Part shown: positions 47,655-55,888 of the stretch, in pieces | Layout of the letters: every line of letters starts with the position of its first letter | Position numbering within the stretch: position 1 is the stretch's first letter | NCBI GenBank assembly: GCA_049487715.1 | Contig: CP150578.1 | Coordinates: 124,001-188,000, forward strand | From: Pycnococcus provasolii | Taxonomy: Eukaryota > Chlorophyta > Pseudoscourfieldiophyceae > Pseudoscourfieldiales | Direction: 5' to 3' | Length of the DNA: 64,000 nt | Made by a program: the position numbers and the translations under genes | Notes under the pieces: generated by a model | What the model was told of the DNA's origin: nothing | What the model saw: only the letters and a program-made list of their open reading frames with translations | Database searches by the model: none

Positions 47655-50558
47655 ATGGCGGAGATCCGAGGGACGGTCCGCCCTGCGTGCACGCCGACGC
47701 CGCGCGCACTCCTTCTCGGTGCCGCTTGTGCGAGAGATCATACGCGCGGGCAAAGCTCGCGGGTTAGGGCGGCCGCACGCAAAACACCTAAGCCTGCAAA
47801 CGCAAGCGGCTCGGACTCGCGGCCGGGTGTTCACGACAACAACACGAAAGATGTCACAGAACCGCCTGTGGCACGCGTCGCGATCATATGTGGAGGGCCG
47901 TCGGAAGAACGGGGCATCTCGCTCAATAGCGCGAGAAGCCTGCTGGACCACCTCGGCGGCGAACGAGTTCAGGCACGCGCTTTCTACGTCGACCGAGGCC
48001 TGTCGTGCTTCGCTCTCGGCAACGCAGATCTGTACTCGAACACGCCGAGCGACTTTGACTACAAACTCGACCCCAACGCGCAGTTCGATAGCTTGCAGGC
48101 GTTCGCACAGCACATAGCCGACACATGCGACGTAGCGTTCCCCGCCATACACGGGCCATTTGGTGAAGACGGCAAACTGCAGGCTGTTCTTGAGAGCGTC
48201 GGTGTTCCGTTCGTGGGAACGGGTGCGGATGCCGCATCAAACGCTTTCGATAAAGGACGGTGTGCGGCAACGCTCGCAAAGAAAGGATTTCCAGTCGTTC
48301 CTAGTGCCGTGCTAAATCGCGAGATGGCAAATGACGACGATGCAATGGAGGCTTGCATAGGCGCGTGGGCCAAAAGCTTCAAGTTCGCAGACGGCGACGA
48401 AAGATACTTCGTCGTGAAACCTGCAAACGCAGGCTCGAGCATCGGCGTCAAGGTGACACGCGGTGCAAGCGGCGCCGCGCAGGCTGCGCGCGATCTTCTT
48501 ATGGGCGGCGACAATGCAGCGGTGGTCGTAGAGCCATACATTCGTGATGCAAGAGAAATCACCGTCATCGTCGTGGGTGCCGCGAAGCCTGGAGCCGAGC
48601 CGGTGGCTCTGCTGCCAACCGAGGTTGAGTTCGTGAACGACGCGGGCGACGCCGACGACTCCATATTCACATATCGGCAGAAGTATCTTCCAACGCAACA
48701 GGTGAGCTACCATACACCGCCAAGGGGAATGACTGCGCAGACAGTGGCTGAGATCCGACGCGGCGCAGTGGAGGTGTTCAAGGCGCTTGGCCTGCGTGAC
48801 TTCGCGCGAATTGACGGGTGGATTCTGCCTGCATCTGTGGCATCCAGCCTTGGTATTGATGTGCCACCTCACATAGAAGAAGACTCGCAGGAATTGCCAG
48901 TCTTCTTTGACGTGAATATCGTGTCAGGCATGGAGCAGAATTCCTTCCTCTTTCAGCAGGCGGCTGCGGCGGGTATAAATCACAAGGGAATGTTGAATCA
49001 CCTGCTGGCGCTGGCGATTGCGCGCTCCGACTGTGACCAAAATGAACGGCGAGCAGCATTCGCAGATTCGTCGTCAGCCAGAGACTACAACTTAGACGAT
49101 CATGGTGACGGCGACGAGTCAGCCACAAGGCAGCAGGTATACGTCTTGTTTGGTGGTTCCACATCCGAGCGGCAGGTGTCGCTTCTGAGTGGCACGAACA
49201 TATGGATGAAGCTCAACACTCTCTCGGGTATCAGTGCGACACCCTTCCTGCTGACTCCTCACGCAAGTGACGCAAAACTCGAGCAGCTCGAGGTGATTCG
49301 GCTTCCGTATGCTTGCACGTTGAGACACACGGTGGAGGAGGTGATGCGCGAGTGCGCCATCGAGGAGTCTAATCTCGCGGAGGGCGACTCCACACGACGT
49401 CAGCTAAGGGAAGCCGTGATGGACGACTTCCAGCGTGCTGGAGTTGCATGTTCCAATGAAATTGCCAACGCACTCAGTGATCGACTCACGCTAGAGCAGC
49501 TTCTGCGCCGTGCTCGCGACGACGATGCGGTTGTATTCATAGCCGTGCATGGTGGAGTTGGCGAGGATGGATCTGTGCAACGCCTCTGCGAGTCGATGGA
49601 CGTTGCCTTCACAGGTTCCGGCGCGACGGCAAGCGCCACGTGTATGGACAAGTACCTCACGGGACGTGTGCTGAGCGATGGCTTCGCCGGCGATGCCGGC
49701 GTGACGAGCTGCGCAAAGATTCCCGTGCCAACGGCAGATTTAGCATTCGCAGCAAGTTCTGAAGACTTTAGCGCGGAGATGTGGGGACGGATGCGCGATG
49801 AGCTGGACAATCCTGACGAGCTGTGCATCAAGCCCATGTCCGACGGGTGCTCCACGGGCGTGTGTCGCCTTAGCTGTGTCGACGACCTGCGCGTGTACGC
49901 ACGCGCGGTATCGAGCGGCGCGTCGAGTATTCCCGCAAACACGCTCAGCAGAAAACCTCACGGCATTGTCGAGCTTCCCGTGGAGACTCTCGACAACTTT
50001 CTCTGCGAGCCGTTCTTTGTGACGGGAGCCATATCGATCCGGCCAAAGTCATCTGACGACAACGGCGGTGGCAGCCGTGGTATGGCAGAGCAGATTGACT
50101 GGGATAGCAAAGCGAGCCGGTGGATCGAGGTGACCGTGGGGGTGCTCGGCGAGCGTGACGATCCGAGCAAGCTCTCGGCTATGGAACCCAGCTTGACGGT
50201 GGCAGAAAGCTCCGTCCTCTCTCTCGAGGAGAAATTTATGGGCGGCACGGGCGTGAACTTAACTCCGGTTCCTGATTTCATCGCCAGCCGTGAGGCTGTT
50301 CGCATCGCGCGCTCGAACGTCGCGCGCGCAGCTCGTGCGCTGGGCATCGTTGGCTTCGCGCGCATCGACTGTTTCTTGAATGTGGATACCGGAGACATTG
50401 TTGTGATTGAGGCGAACACCGTGCCGGGCATGACGCCAAGCACGGTTTTGTTCCATCAAGCTGTACAGTTGGACGACCCTTTGAGTCCTGCGGAATTCTT
50501 CGGCGAGGTGGTGCAGTTGGCAAGAGCGAGGGACCGAGGAACTGTTGAGTTGAGCTGA
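47655..50558 (+). CDS. DDL: Tandem-fused D-alanine-D-alanine ligase, plastid type
   Basis: 967 residues holding two complete ATP-grasp ligase modules, like the double DDL of plants. About 65 N-terminal residues form a plastid-type transit peptide. Module 1 (about 73-480) begins ICGGPSEERGISLNSARSLL and has FGEDGKLQAVLESVGVPFVG and NIVSGMEQNSFLFQQA. Module 2 (about 493-960) begins VLFGGSTSERQVSLLSG and has VGEDGSVQRLCESMDVAFTG and EANTVPGMTPSTVLFHQA. The metal/ATP-site loop is canonical in module 2 (N-T-V-PGMT) and altered in module 1 (N-I-V-SGME). The enzyme joins two D-Ala for peptidoglycan stem peptides. In mosses and some prasinophytes this supports plastid division. Confidence 0.93.
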   Translation: MAEIRGTVRPACTPTPRALLLGAACARDHTRGQSSRVRAAARKTPKPANASGSDSRPGVHDNNTKDVTEPPVARVAIICGGPSEERGISLNSARSLLDHLGGERVQARAFYVDRGLSCFALGNADLYSNTPSDFDYKLDPNAQFDSLQAFAQHIADTCDVAFPAIHGPFGEDGKLQAVLESVGVPFVGTGADAASNAFDKGRCAATLAKKGFPVVPSAVLNREMANDDDAMEACIGAWAKSFKFADGDERYFVVKPANAGSSIGVKVTRGASGAAQAARDLLMGGDNAAVVVEPYIRDAREITVIVVGAAKPGAEPVALLPTEVEFVNDAGDADDSIFTYRQKYLPTQQVSYHTPPRGMTAQTVAEIRRGAVEVFKALGLRDFARIDGWILPASVASSLGIDVPPHIEEDSQELPVFFDVNIVSGMEQNSFLFQQAAAAGINHKGMLNHLLALAIARSDCDQNERRAAFADSSSARDYNLDDHGDGDESATRQQVYVLFGGSTSERQVSLLSGTNIWMKLNTLSGISATPFLLTPHASDAKLEQLEVIRLPYACTLRHTVEEVMRECAIEESNLAEGDSTRRQLREAVMDDFQRAGVACSNEIANALSDRLTLEQLLRRARDDDAVVFIAVHGGVGEDGSVQRLCESMDVAFTGSGATASATCMDKYLTGRVLSDGFAGDAGVTSCAKIPVPTADLAFAASSEDFSAEMWGRMRDELDNPDELCIKPMSDGCSTGVCRLSCVDDLRVYARAVSSGASSIPANTLSRKPHGIVELPVETLDNFLCEPFFVTGAISIRPKSSDDNGGGSRGMAEQIDWDSKASRWIEVTVGVLGERDDPSKLSAMEPSLTVAESSVLSLEEKFMGGTGVNLTPVPDFIASREAVRIARSNVARAARALGIVGFARIDCFLNVDTGDIVVIEANTVPGMTPSTVLFHQAVQLDDPLSPAEFFGEVVQLARARDRGTVELS

Positions 50559-51499
50559 ATGAGTTGACTAGACTATTTGTGTTCAAGCACTTGTATGTCA
50601 AAGTAACTCACAAGTTGAGGAGCAACTTGTTGTAAAGATTTTTCTGTCGTTTGATGATGATGACCTTTGTTTTTGTTTTGCTTAAATGAATGATTTGCGT
50701 GGATCCAGAAACGATTGCCCACTCTGACGTCATACAAGCTGCCATGGTGAAACCTGCTGAAGCAGAGATGGTTGAAAAAACCAACGCAAGATAGAGGCGC
50801 CATATGTATGTATTGGCGTCACACAAGTCCCAGGTAGTATCCATCTGGGGGTTCGCCTTTTTTTGCTTCCTGCCTCACGACGGGAAAAAGGAACTGGTTG
50901 CCCACCCCCGAGGAAATTTCAGTTTTGGATCATTTGGCCTTTTTTTGTTTCAGTTTTGGATCAATCAAAATTCTCGACTTCTGTTGTGGCGTCGACCAGA
51001 CCCATACCACCCACTATACGGTTGTGCAGGTCCCAAAGTCGTGTACTTCCCAAACGTTAGGGCATCCGTTTCCGAAGGTTAGGGTAGGGGCTTATATTCC
51101 TCCGTCTGTCTGGGCGGGTAATATAAAGGTTTTATGGGAAAACAGGACGATGGGGTTCCGAGGTTCCCGCACTTTTCCCCCGGGCAAACCCTTAGGCCCT
51201 GGGTGTGGCTTAACCCCTAATTCGCATATGGTTGACGCCGTACATGCTCCTAACCGGGCTAAGGTTCCCCGGGGAAGTCCCCGGGGATAGCCGCCTTAGG
51301 AGTGGTCGTCCTTGGTTGTACTGACGTGTAACCTTCACCTTTTCGGTTTACCTTAAGTAAGTTCTCCTTCGTCTATTTACGCGCGGCAGAGCGTAACGCG
51401 GCACTCGAGGTCCCATTGAACTTGGCGGCCTTAAGGTGGTACAAGCTCGGCCTCAGCGGACGGGTGAAGTGAGAGAGTAAGTACTGCGCGTTTGACGAC
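50559..51499. other. Gene-poor spacer with a degenerate copy of the inverted-duplication end
   Basis: Positions about 50916-51090 resemble 57959-58125 in the same orientation. Shared landmarks are GAAATTTCAGTTTTGGATCA, a TATACCACCC-like word, CCCAAAGTCGTGT and CCCAAACGTTAGGGCATCCG. The copy is interrupted and diverged, so it is older than the main inverted duplication. The rest (51090-51499) has no recognised gene. Small frames such as 50898-51290 appear to be chance. Confidence 0.5.
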
Positions 51500-51634
51500 G
51501 ACGACGACGTCCGACGGTGAAGGGTCTTCTTCTTCCTCTTCGTCTCCCTCTTCTGAGGGAAGTTCTGTGAGAGAAGTTCTTCTGAGAGGTGACGAGCTGA
51601 GAGGGTGGTGGTGTTGGTGGCGAGGAGTGCTACT

Positions 51635-51912
51635 TGTGAGACCTCCGGGGTTCGGGGCACTCCGCCTTGATGGAGGGTGTTTCCTAACCCCCACATCTAC
51701 TGATTGGGGACCCCGGATGGGCATTTGATTTAGATTCTAGAGGATTAGGTTTGTCATTCCCTGGGATCCCCGGTGACCCAAGCTTTGGTCCCGGGACCTT
51801 TTGGTGACCTCCCCCTACTAGTAACTTAACCACTCTTAACAATTTTAGTGGCGTCGTTCCTCCTTGGAGACAACCTAGGGAGGTTTAGGATACAACCGGT
51901 AAAGTTGTCACA
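51635..51912 (+). repeat. 5' LTR of the Copia element
   Basis: A 278-bp LTR from TGTGAGACC to TTGTCACA. Its last 86 bases (51827-51912) recur at the other end of the element, which fixes the inner boundary. Gag starts 50 bases downstream. Confidence 0.8.
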
Positions 51913-51962
51913 CGTATACGTGGACTTCTCCACGACGTTCACTTAAAATCGTAACTTGCACC

Positions 51963-53093
51963 ATGGAGAATAATCCTCAAGCTTTCCCTCGCTACCCGGA
52001 CCTGCCGTCACGAATCTCTGACAACATGGAGAGCAAGGACATAATCCGACTGCAGCGAGACCTTACCACCAACGCTCTCAATCTCATGGGCGAAGGCGAC
52101 AAGAAGAGGTACGACGGCCTCAGCGACGGGTACCGCCGCTGGGAAAAAGCAATCGTCAACACGTTCAATTCCATAGGCCTTAACCACCTCGAACGCTTCT
52201 TCAAGCACAAGAACGTGAAACAAATCGGAAAGACGAACCGTGCTCTGTGGAGGAACGCTTTCTGCCAAAGCGACAGGCGCTTAATCCACAACGTCGTGCT
52301 CGGAACAATCACCGCAGAGGCCGCTTTGGCCGCCGACGACGACAGCCAAAACGGAATCCTCTTAATTGCCTACTTTTATGAGCAGTGGGGCTCACCCAGT
52401 TTGCCGAACACTATCACTGCACTGCGCGAGCTCCTCAACACGAAAGTCGAGTACAACGACAATCCAGCACCGGCCTTCAAGAATGTCGAACGAATCATGA
52501 GGGACTTCTTTCCTGAAAGCGGCGACAATATCAAAATCGCGCTCGTTTTCATGGTGCTGAACGAGGCCAAGTACCGACCCGTACTCGACGTCTACCAGGA
52601 AATCCGTACGGCTGCCGACCAGCGAATCCCGACGTACGACGAGCTCAAAGAGAAGGTTCTCAGCTTCTTTCGTCGTAAGCTCTCTCTAAAAGGGAACGGA
52701 CAACCCGCAGACAACAAAGGACGAGAGAAACGCAAACGTCAGGACGAGGTGCCCGATGCCAAGGCTTTCAACACCAATCCCGGCTATGAAAACAAAGGGA
52801 ATCGGGGAGGCAAGGAGCAAGGGGACATCAGTCGCAAGAGGCGCAAGTTCTGCAACAACTGCAAAACCTGGACATGCAAGTATGGCACTGCCAACTGCCC
52901 AGTAGGCAAAGACGGCAAGAACGGAAACGGCAAGGGCAAGCATCAGCATCAGCAGAACTACAAGAAGAAATTCTGCGGAGACTGCGGCTCCAAACTGCCC
53001 AAGCACCATCCGCACTGCCAGTCTCACAAAAACAGCAACGACCACATCGAGAAGAAAAACGGCAAGGTCCATTTCGACGACGATGATGACTAA
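51963..53093 (+). CDS. gag: Copia-type Gag protein
   Basis: 376 residues. The first 240 residues are a helical capsid-like region of the Gag-polypeptide type (IIRLQRDLTTNALNLMGEGD, then RALWRNAFCQSDRRLIHNVV). The C-terminal third is Lys/Asn/Gly-rich and binds nucleic acid in relatives. It holds two Cys-rich clusters, CNNCKTWTCKYGTANC and FCGDCGSKLPKHHPHC, in place of a classic CCHC knuckle. ATG 51963 (ACCATGG context) lies 50 bases past the 5' LTR. The frame is intact and ends overlapping the pol start. Inside the element this is likely the only complete product. Confidence 0.8.
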   Translation: MENNPQAFPRYPDLPSRISDNMESKDIIRLQRDLTTNALNLMGEGDKKRYDGLSDGYRRWEKAIVNTFNSIGLNHLERFFKHKNVKQIGKTNRALWRNAFCQSDRRLIHNVVLGTITAEAALAADDDSQNGILLIAYFYEQWGSPSLPNTITALRELLNTKVEYNDNPAPAFKNVERIMRDFFPESGDNIKIALVFMVLNEAKYRPVLDVYQEIRTAADQRIPTYDELKEKVLSFFRRKLSLKGNGQPADNKGREKRKRQDEVPDAKAFNTNPGYENKGNRGGKEQGDISRKRRKFCNNCKTWTCKYGTANCPVGKDGKNGNGKGKHQHQQNYKKKFCGDCGSKLPKHHPHCQSHKNSNDHIEKKNGKVHFDDDDD

Positions 53094-53670
53094 TCACACC
53101 GAAAGCTTTCTGGTCCTGGACACCGCTGCCACTGAGCACATGTGGTTCCGGCCGGAAAACCAAAAAGAAGGGGACAAGGGATCGCAGCAGATCGCTACTG
53201 CATCCAGCAACAGCTCCTTCAAAGGGACTTACGTCTCGAACACCAGCGCTTACATCCAAAACAGTGACGGCGGCATAACGCGCCTGAGATTTGAACGAGC
53301 CATGGTGTCACCAACTCTCCGATACAACCTTCTATCTGCCACGCAACTAGCCAGTGAAGGATGGGATCATTCGCTGCTAAAACTCGAGCTCTACGGACCT
53401 GATCATACCGTCTACCCGCTCGTGATCCGTGACAACCTATTCACGATCACGCTCCACACGTCTCAGGCCGACTGCGAGCTCATCAACATCAAGCATCACG
53501 CTATCACTGAACCCCAATGCATGCAAAGCTCTGCTACTCCTCTGCAAGGCATACGCTTGCTACATTGCAGACTCGGACATTTCAGCCAAAAGAAAATATA
53601 CAACAGCATACGAGCCGGTGCAAACTTCGGCATCTCAGCCAAGGATGCAAAACCGGACTCGAAGCCCTAA
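53083..53670 (+). pseudogene. pol: Truncated Copia Pol (protease and GAG-pre-integrase only)
   Basis: A 195-residue remnant. FLVLDTAATEHMWFRP carries the aspartic protease active site as DTA, in the Copia context D[ST][GA]A[ST]xHM. LLHCRLGHFSQKKI is the GAG-pre-integrase motif. The frame overlaps gag by 11 bases in a +1 register (ATGATGACTAA), so it was probably expressed by frameshifting or reinitiation. The reading frame stops exactly where internal sequence is joined to LTR sequence: the TAA at 53668-53670 is the first LTR bases. Everything downstream of the zinc-binding start of integrase is deleted. Confidence 0.8.
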
Positions 53671-53753
53671 CCACTCTTAACAATTTTAGTGGCGTCGTTC
53701 CTCCTTGGAGACAACCTAGGGAGGTTTAGGATACAACCGGTAAAGTTGTCACA
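53668..53753 (+). repeat. Truncated 3' LTR of the Copia element
   Basis: 86 bases matching the last 86 bases of the 5' LTR (51827-51912) with no difference that I noticed. The first 192 bases of the 3' LTR are missing, lost in the same deletion that removed most of pol. Confidence 0.85.
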
Positions 53754-53758
53754 CTACT

Positions 53759-53990
53759 GCTGTGGTGCACGGACGTCGTTCGCAGGAAGGCGGATATGGC
53801 GACGAAGAGCAGACACACCAGCAGGACGGTGTGGCAGTCGACGAACCAAGATGAAGAAGAGCGACGGGGAGGCGCCATACCGATGATGGGGGATCAGATC
53901 GAGAGACTGGAGAGAGGGAGAGCAGCGATGCTCTGCAGCTCTGGTCGTCTAGCTGGTGACGCATTTGTCAGTTGTCACTATTAATATTGG
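53759..53990 (-). pseudogene. Truncated antisense copy of the 59481 gene's 5' end
   Basis: On the minus strand this repeats the promoter, start codon and about the first 40 codons of the gene at 59481 (MAPPRRSSSSWFV… signal anchor). The next piece, corresponding to about codons 41-80, lies at 51500-51634 beyond the retrotransposon. Homology ends there, so the copy is both truncated and interrupted. Confidence 0.8.
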
Positions 53991-54024
53991 AAAGCGCCGC
54001 CTTGATGGATACCTCTTCAAAACT

Positions 54025-54166
54025 CCCACAAGACCAGGGTTCGACTCCCTGTGAGGAAATTCTTGTGCTCTTCGAACGAAGAAACGTGTGGGCGGGCCCA
54101 TCTGTTATCTAACAGTTGGGCCCGCCTTGTTCCTCATGGTCTAACGGCTATGACATGTGGTTTTCA
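54025..54166 (+). tRNA. trnE-UUC: Circularly permuted tRNA-Glu (UUC) gene, left copy
   Basis: The 3' half (54025-54059: C38, CCACA, AGAC, CAGGG-TTCGACT-CCCTG, TGAGGAA, A73) precedes the 5' half (54130-54166: TTCCTCA, TG, GTCT-AACGGCTA-TGAC, A, TGTGG, TTTTCA). Joined, they make a 72-nt tRNA with 7/7 acceptor, 5/5 anticodon-stem and 5/5 T-stem Watson-Crick pairs. The anticodon is TTC and the D- and T-loops are typical of eukaryotic tRNA-Glu. B box GGTTCGACTCC (54038-54048) and A box TGGTCTAACGG (54137-54147) are both canonical but in reversed order. The 70-nt spacer 54060-54129 has a 10-bp GGCGGGCCCA hairpin. A T9 run at 54187-54195 suits a Pol III terminator. The CTCTTC/GAAAAG flanks can pair outside the halves. 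Confidence 0.9.
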
Positions 54167-54186
54167 CGAAAAGCTGAAAATTACAA

Positions 54187-54195
54187 TTTTTTTTT
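54187..54195 (+). terminator. T9 run, probable Pol III terminator of the permuted tRNA
   Basis: Nine consecutive T on the tRNA strand, 20 bases after the 5' half. The right copy has the same T9 on its own strand (59162-59171). Confidence 0.6.
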
Positions 54196-55034
54196 GCTGG
54201 GAGCTTCTGGATTTTGCTTGTAAATCAACCGTTATCCAAATCTAATCTATCCCATATGAAAGAACTGGAAAAGATGAGACCAAGATATAAAGGCTCGCTG
54301 GGCACACACTGACGGAGATACCGAGCGCACCTCAGCTGAGCTCTGTCGCGGCGCCGAATCCCTAGAAAGATCCTACCAAGAAGAAAAGATAGATCCTCCT
54401 CAAGAACCCCGAACCAATTGGGTTAATCCCTCACACGAAGTCCTCCACGAGATGATGTTAGAACGTGAGCGACAGCACCTGTTGGAACTAAGTACTAACA
54501 AGAAAAACTGGTAGGGCGTACTAAGGTTACGTACAAGGTTTACTGTTTCGTGCAAAATCCTTTTGAGGTCGTTACTCGTTACACAAGTTAAGTAGAATGA
54601 ACTCCTACTAGTGAGTTCGGTTCGACGCGTTCGTTGAGCTCCACGCGCCGAACGTCCCCAAGGACCAGCGGGCAGCGGCCGAGCCGTGGCCTTAGACACA
54701 TAGATCCACTTACACTTTATTCCTTCCGTCCATCTTGACGTCAACAGACAATTGCGCCGTCTACCGAATAGCTTTGGTAGTGGTGTTGGCTGTTATAAAC
54801 CCTACCCTAAACCTTTGGGACGGATGCCCTAACGTTTGGCCAGTAAAACGCGACTTTGGGAACCGTTTACGGGGTGGTATAATTTTGATCCAACTTGATC
54901 CCGAGCCTCCAGGCGAGTCTCCCCCGCGGAGAAAACAAAAGAATATCTCCCGTGCTTCGTGTCGCCCTGCCCTGCCCTCTCCTCTCCTCTCCCTCGTCCC
55001 CTCCAGCGCACTCAAGTCTTCCACCCACATCAAC

Positions 55035-55856
55035 ATGGCGTTCCTGTGCTGCGGCGCGTCGTCTCTCCCCAAAGAATACACGGCGGAACCCCCGCAGTGG
55101 CCCGATGACATGCCGGCAAAACCAAAGACGCCGTCGCCAAGTGCGTCGCCGGCCAAGGCGGTGGTGACGCCGGAAAAAATATGGCAGACCTCATCACCCC
55201 CCCAGGAGAAGGAGAAGTCCCCCCTGGTAACCCCCCCAAACCTTCTTGAGGATGATAGCGACGGCAAGTCGACACTCGCTAACGTGGCTCGCATGACATT
55301 CGCGTTGTGGGGAATTGCTGCTGTCGTCGCAGGAGCACAGGCGGTGATCAACTTCCTGGAGGATAGAAACCGCGAGGCGACCGAAACGAAATCGGACAAG
55401 CTCACCCGTGTGCGAGCGGCCGAGGCTGCCAGGCGCGAGCGGCTTGCGGCACGCTCCAAGGGAAAGAACGCAGAGCAGCTTGCTAAGCAGGCTGCGCAGG
55501 CGGCGGCTGATGCGAAGTCCAAGGCTGAAGTCAACGACAGCGGCAAGCAACTTCGAAGGCGCATGCAAGTGTACTCTGTCGAGGTGGCGCTTGAGGGTAA
55601 GAGCACGCAAGACGTCACCAGCAAGCTGTCGGCGCCGGGTGCGTTCTGTGTCGAGGAGCTGCCATCGCCGAAGGACAGCCGCCTTCCGTTCCAGAAACGT
55701 GGCGGAAAAGCATCATCGAAAGACGACAACTGCTCGTTGGTGCAAGTTGCGAGCTTCAGCAACAAGGAGGCGGCCAAGTCGTACGCCAAGAGCCTCAAGG
55801 AGAGCCACGGACTTAAGGCGAGCATCTACGCCAAAACAACAGATGTCGCAAGTTGA
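55035..55856 (+). CDS. Hypothetical membrane-associated protein with SPOR-like C-terminus
   Basis: 273 residues from ATG 55035 (MAFLCCGASS…); the upstream extension to 54735 reads through duplicated promoter sequence. A cysteine pair at residues 5-6 could be palmitoylated. A Pro/Ser/Lys-rich linker precedes one hydrophobic helix (about 88-105, MTFALWGIAAVVAGAQAVI). A charged coiled coil (about 112-175) follows. The last 45 residues read LVQVASFSNKEAAKSYAKSL … LKASIYAKT, close to the SPOR pattern (VQVGSFxxxxnAexlaxxLkxxGl). Bacterial SPOR domains bind denuded peptidoglycan at division sites. It sits about 4.5 kb from the D-Ala-D-Ala ligase, so a plastid-envelope role is conceivable but untested. 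Confidence 0.55.
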   Translation: MAFLCCGASSLPKEYTAEPPQWPDDMPAKPKTPSPSASPAKAVVTPEKIWQTSSPPQEKEKSPLVTPPNLLEDDSDGKSTLANVARMTFALWGIAAVVAGAQAVINFLEDRNREATETKSDKLTRVRAAEAARRERLAARSKGKNAEQLAKQAAQAAADAKSKAEVNDSGKQLRRRMQVYSVEVALEGKSTQDVTSKLSAPGAFCVEELPSPKDSRLPFQKRGGKASSKDDNCSLVQVASFSNKEAAKSYAKSLKESHGLKASIYAKTTDVAS

Positions 55857-55888
55857 GCTTTTTTTAAAAAATAAAACTTGACTTACTC

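Larger units (their letters stand above)
51635..53753 (+). mobile_element. Internally deleted Copia-type LTR retrotransposon
   Basis: The element begins TGTGAGACC and ends GTTGTCACA, the TG…CA termini of LTRs, and is flanked by CTACT target duplications at 51630-51634 and 53754-53758. The uninterrupted paralogous site (AGTAG on the plus strand) is at 59602-59606. It carries gag and the start of pol; the rest of pol, including integrase, reverse transcriptase and RNase H, and most of the 3' LTR are missing. It cannot be autonomous. Confidence 0.88.
51500..54902. repeat. Left arm of a large inverted duplication (interrupted by a retrotransposon)
   Basis: With the inserted element 51635-53753 removed, 51500-51634 plus 53759-54902 is a reverse-complement copy of 58018-59735. 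It contains a truncated antisense copy of the 5' part of the gene at 59481, a permuted tRNA-Glu, a TATAAAGG-containing stretch (54285-54295) and the CCCTACCCTAAACC promoter-like word. A segment of about 90 bp at 54396-54486 replaces about 520 bp of the right arm. Confidence 0.85.

Noticed and set aside
54130-54175. tRNA-Glu 5' half as a lone tRNA-derived fragment (SINE-like)
   Set aside because: A perfectly complementary 3' half with matching acceptor, anticodon stem and T-arm lies 70 nt upstream, which a SINE head would not explain.
54735-55034. N-terminal extension of the SPOR-like protein
   Set aside because: It lies mostly in duplicated promoter-like sequence shared with the right arm; ATG 55035 has a better context.
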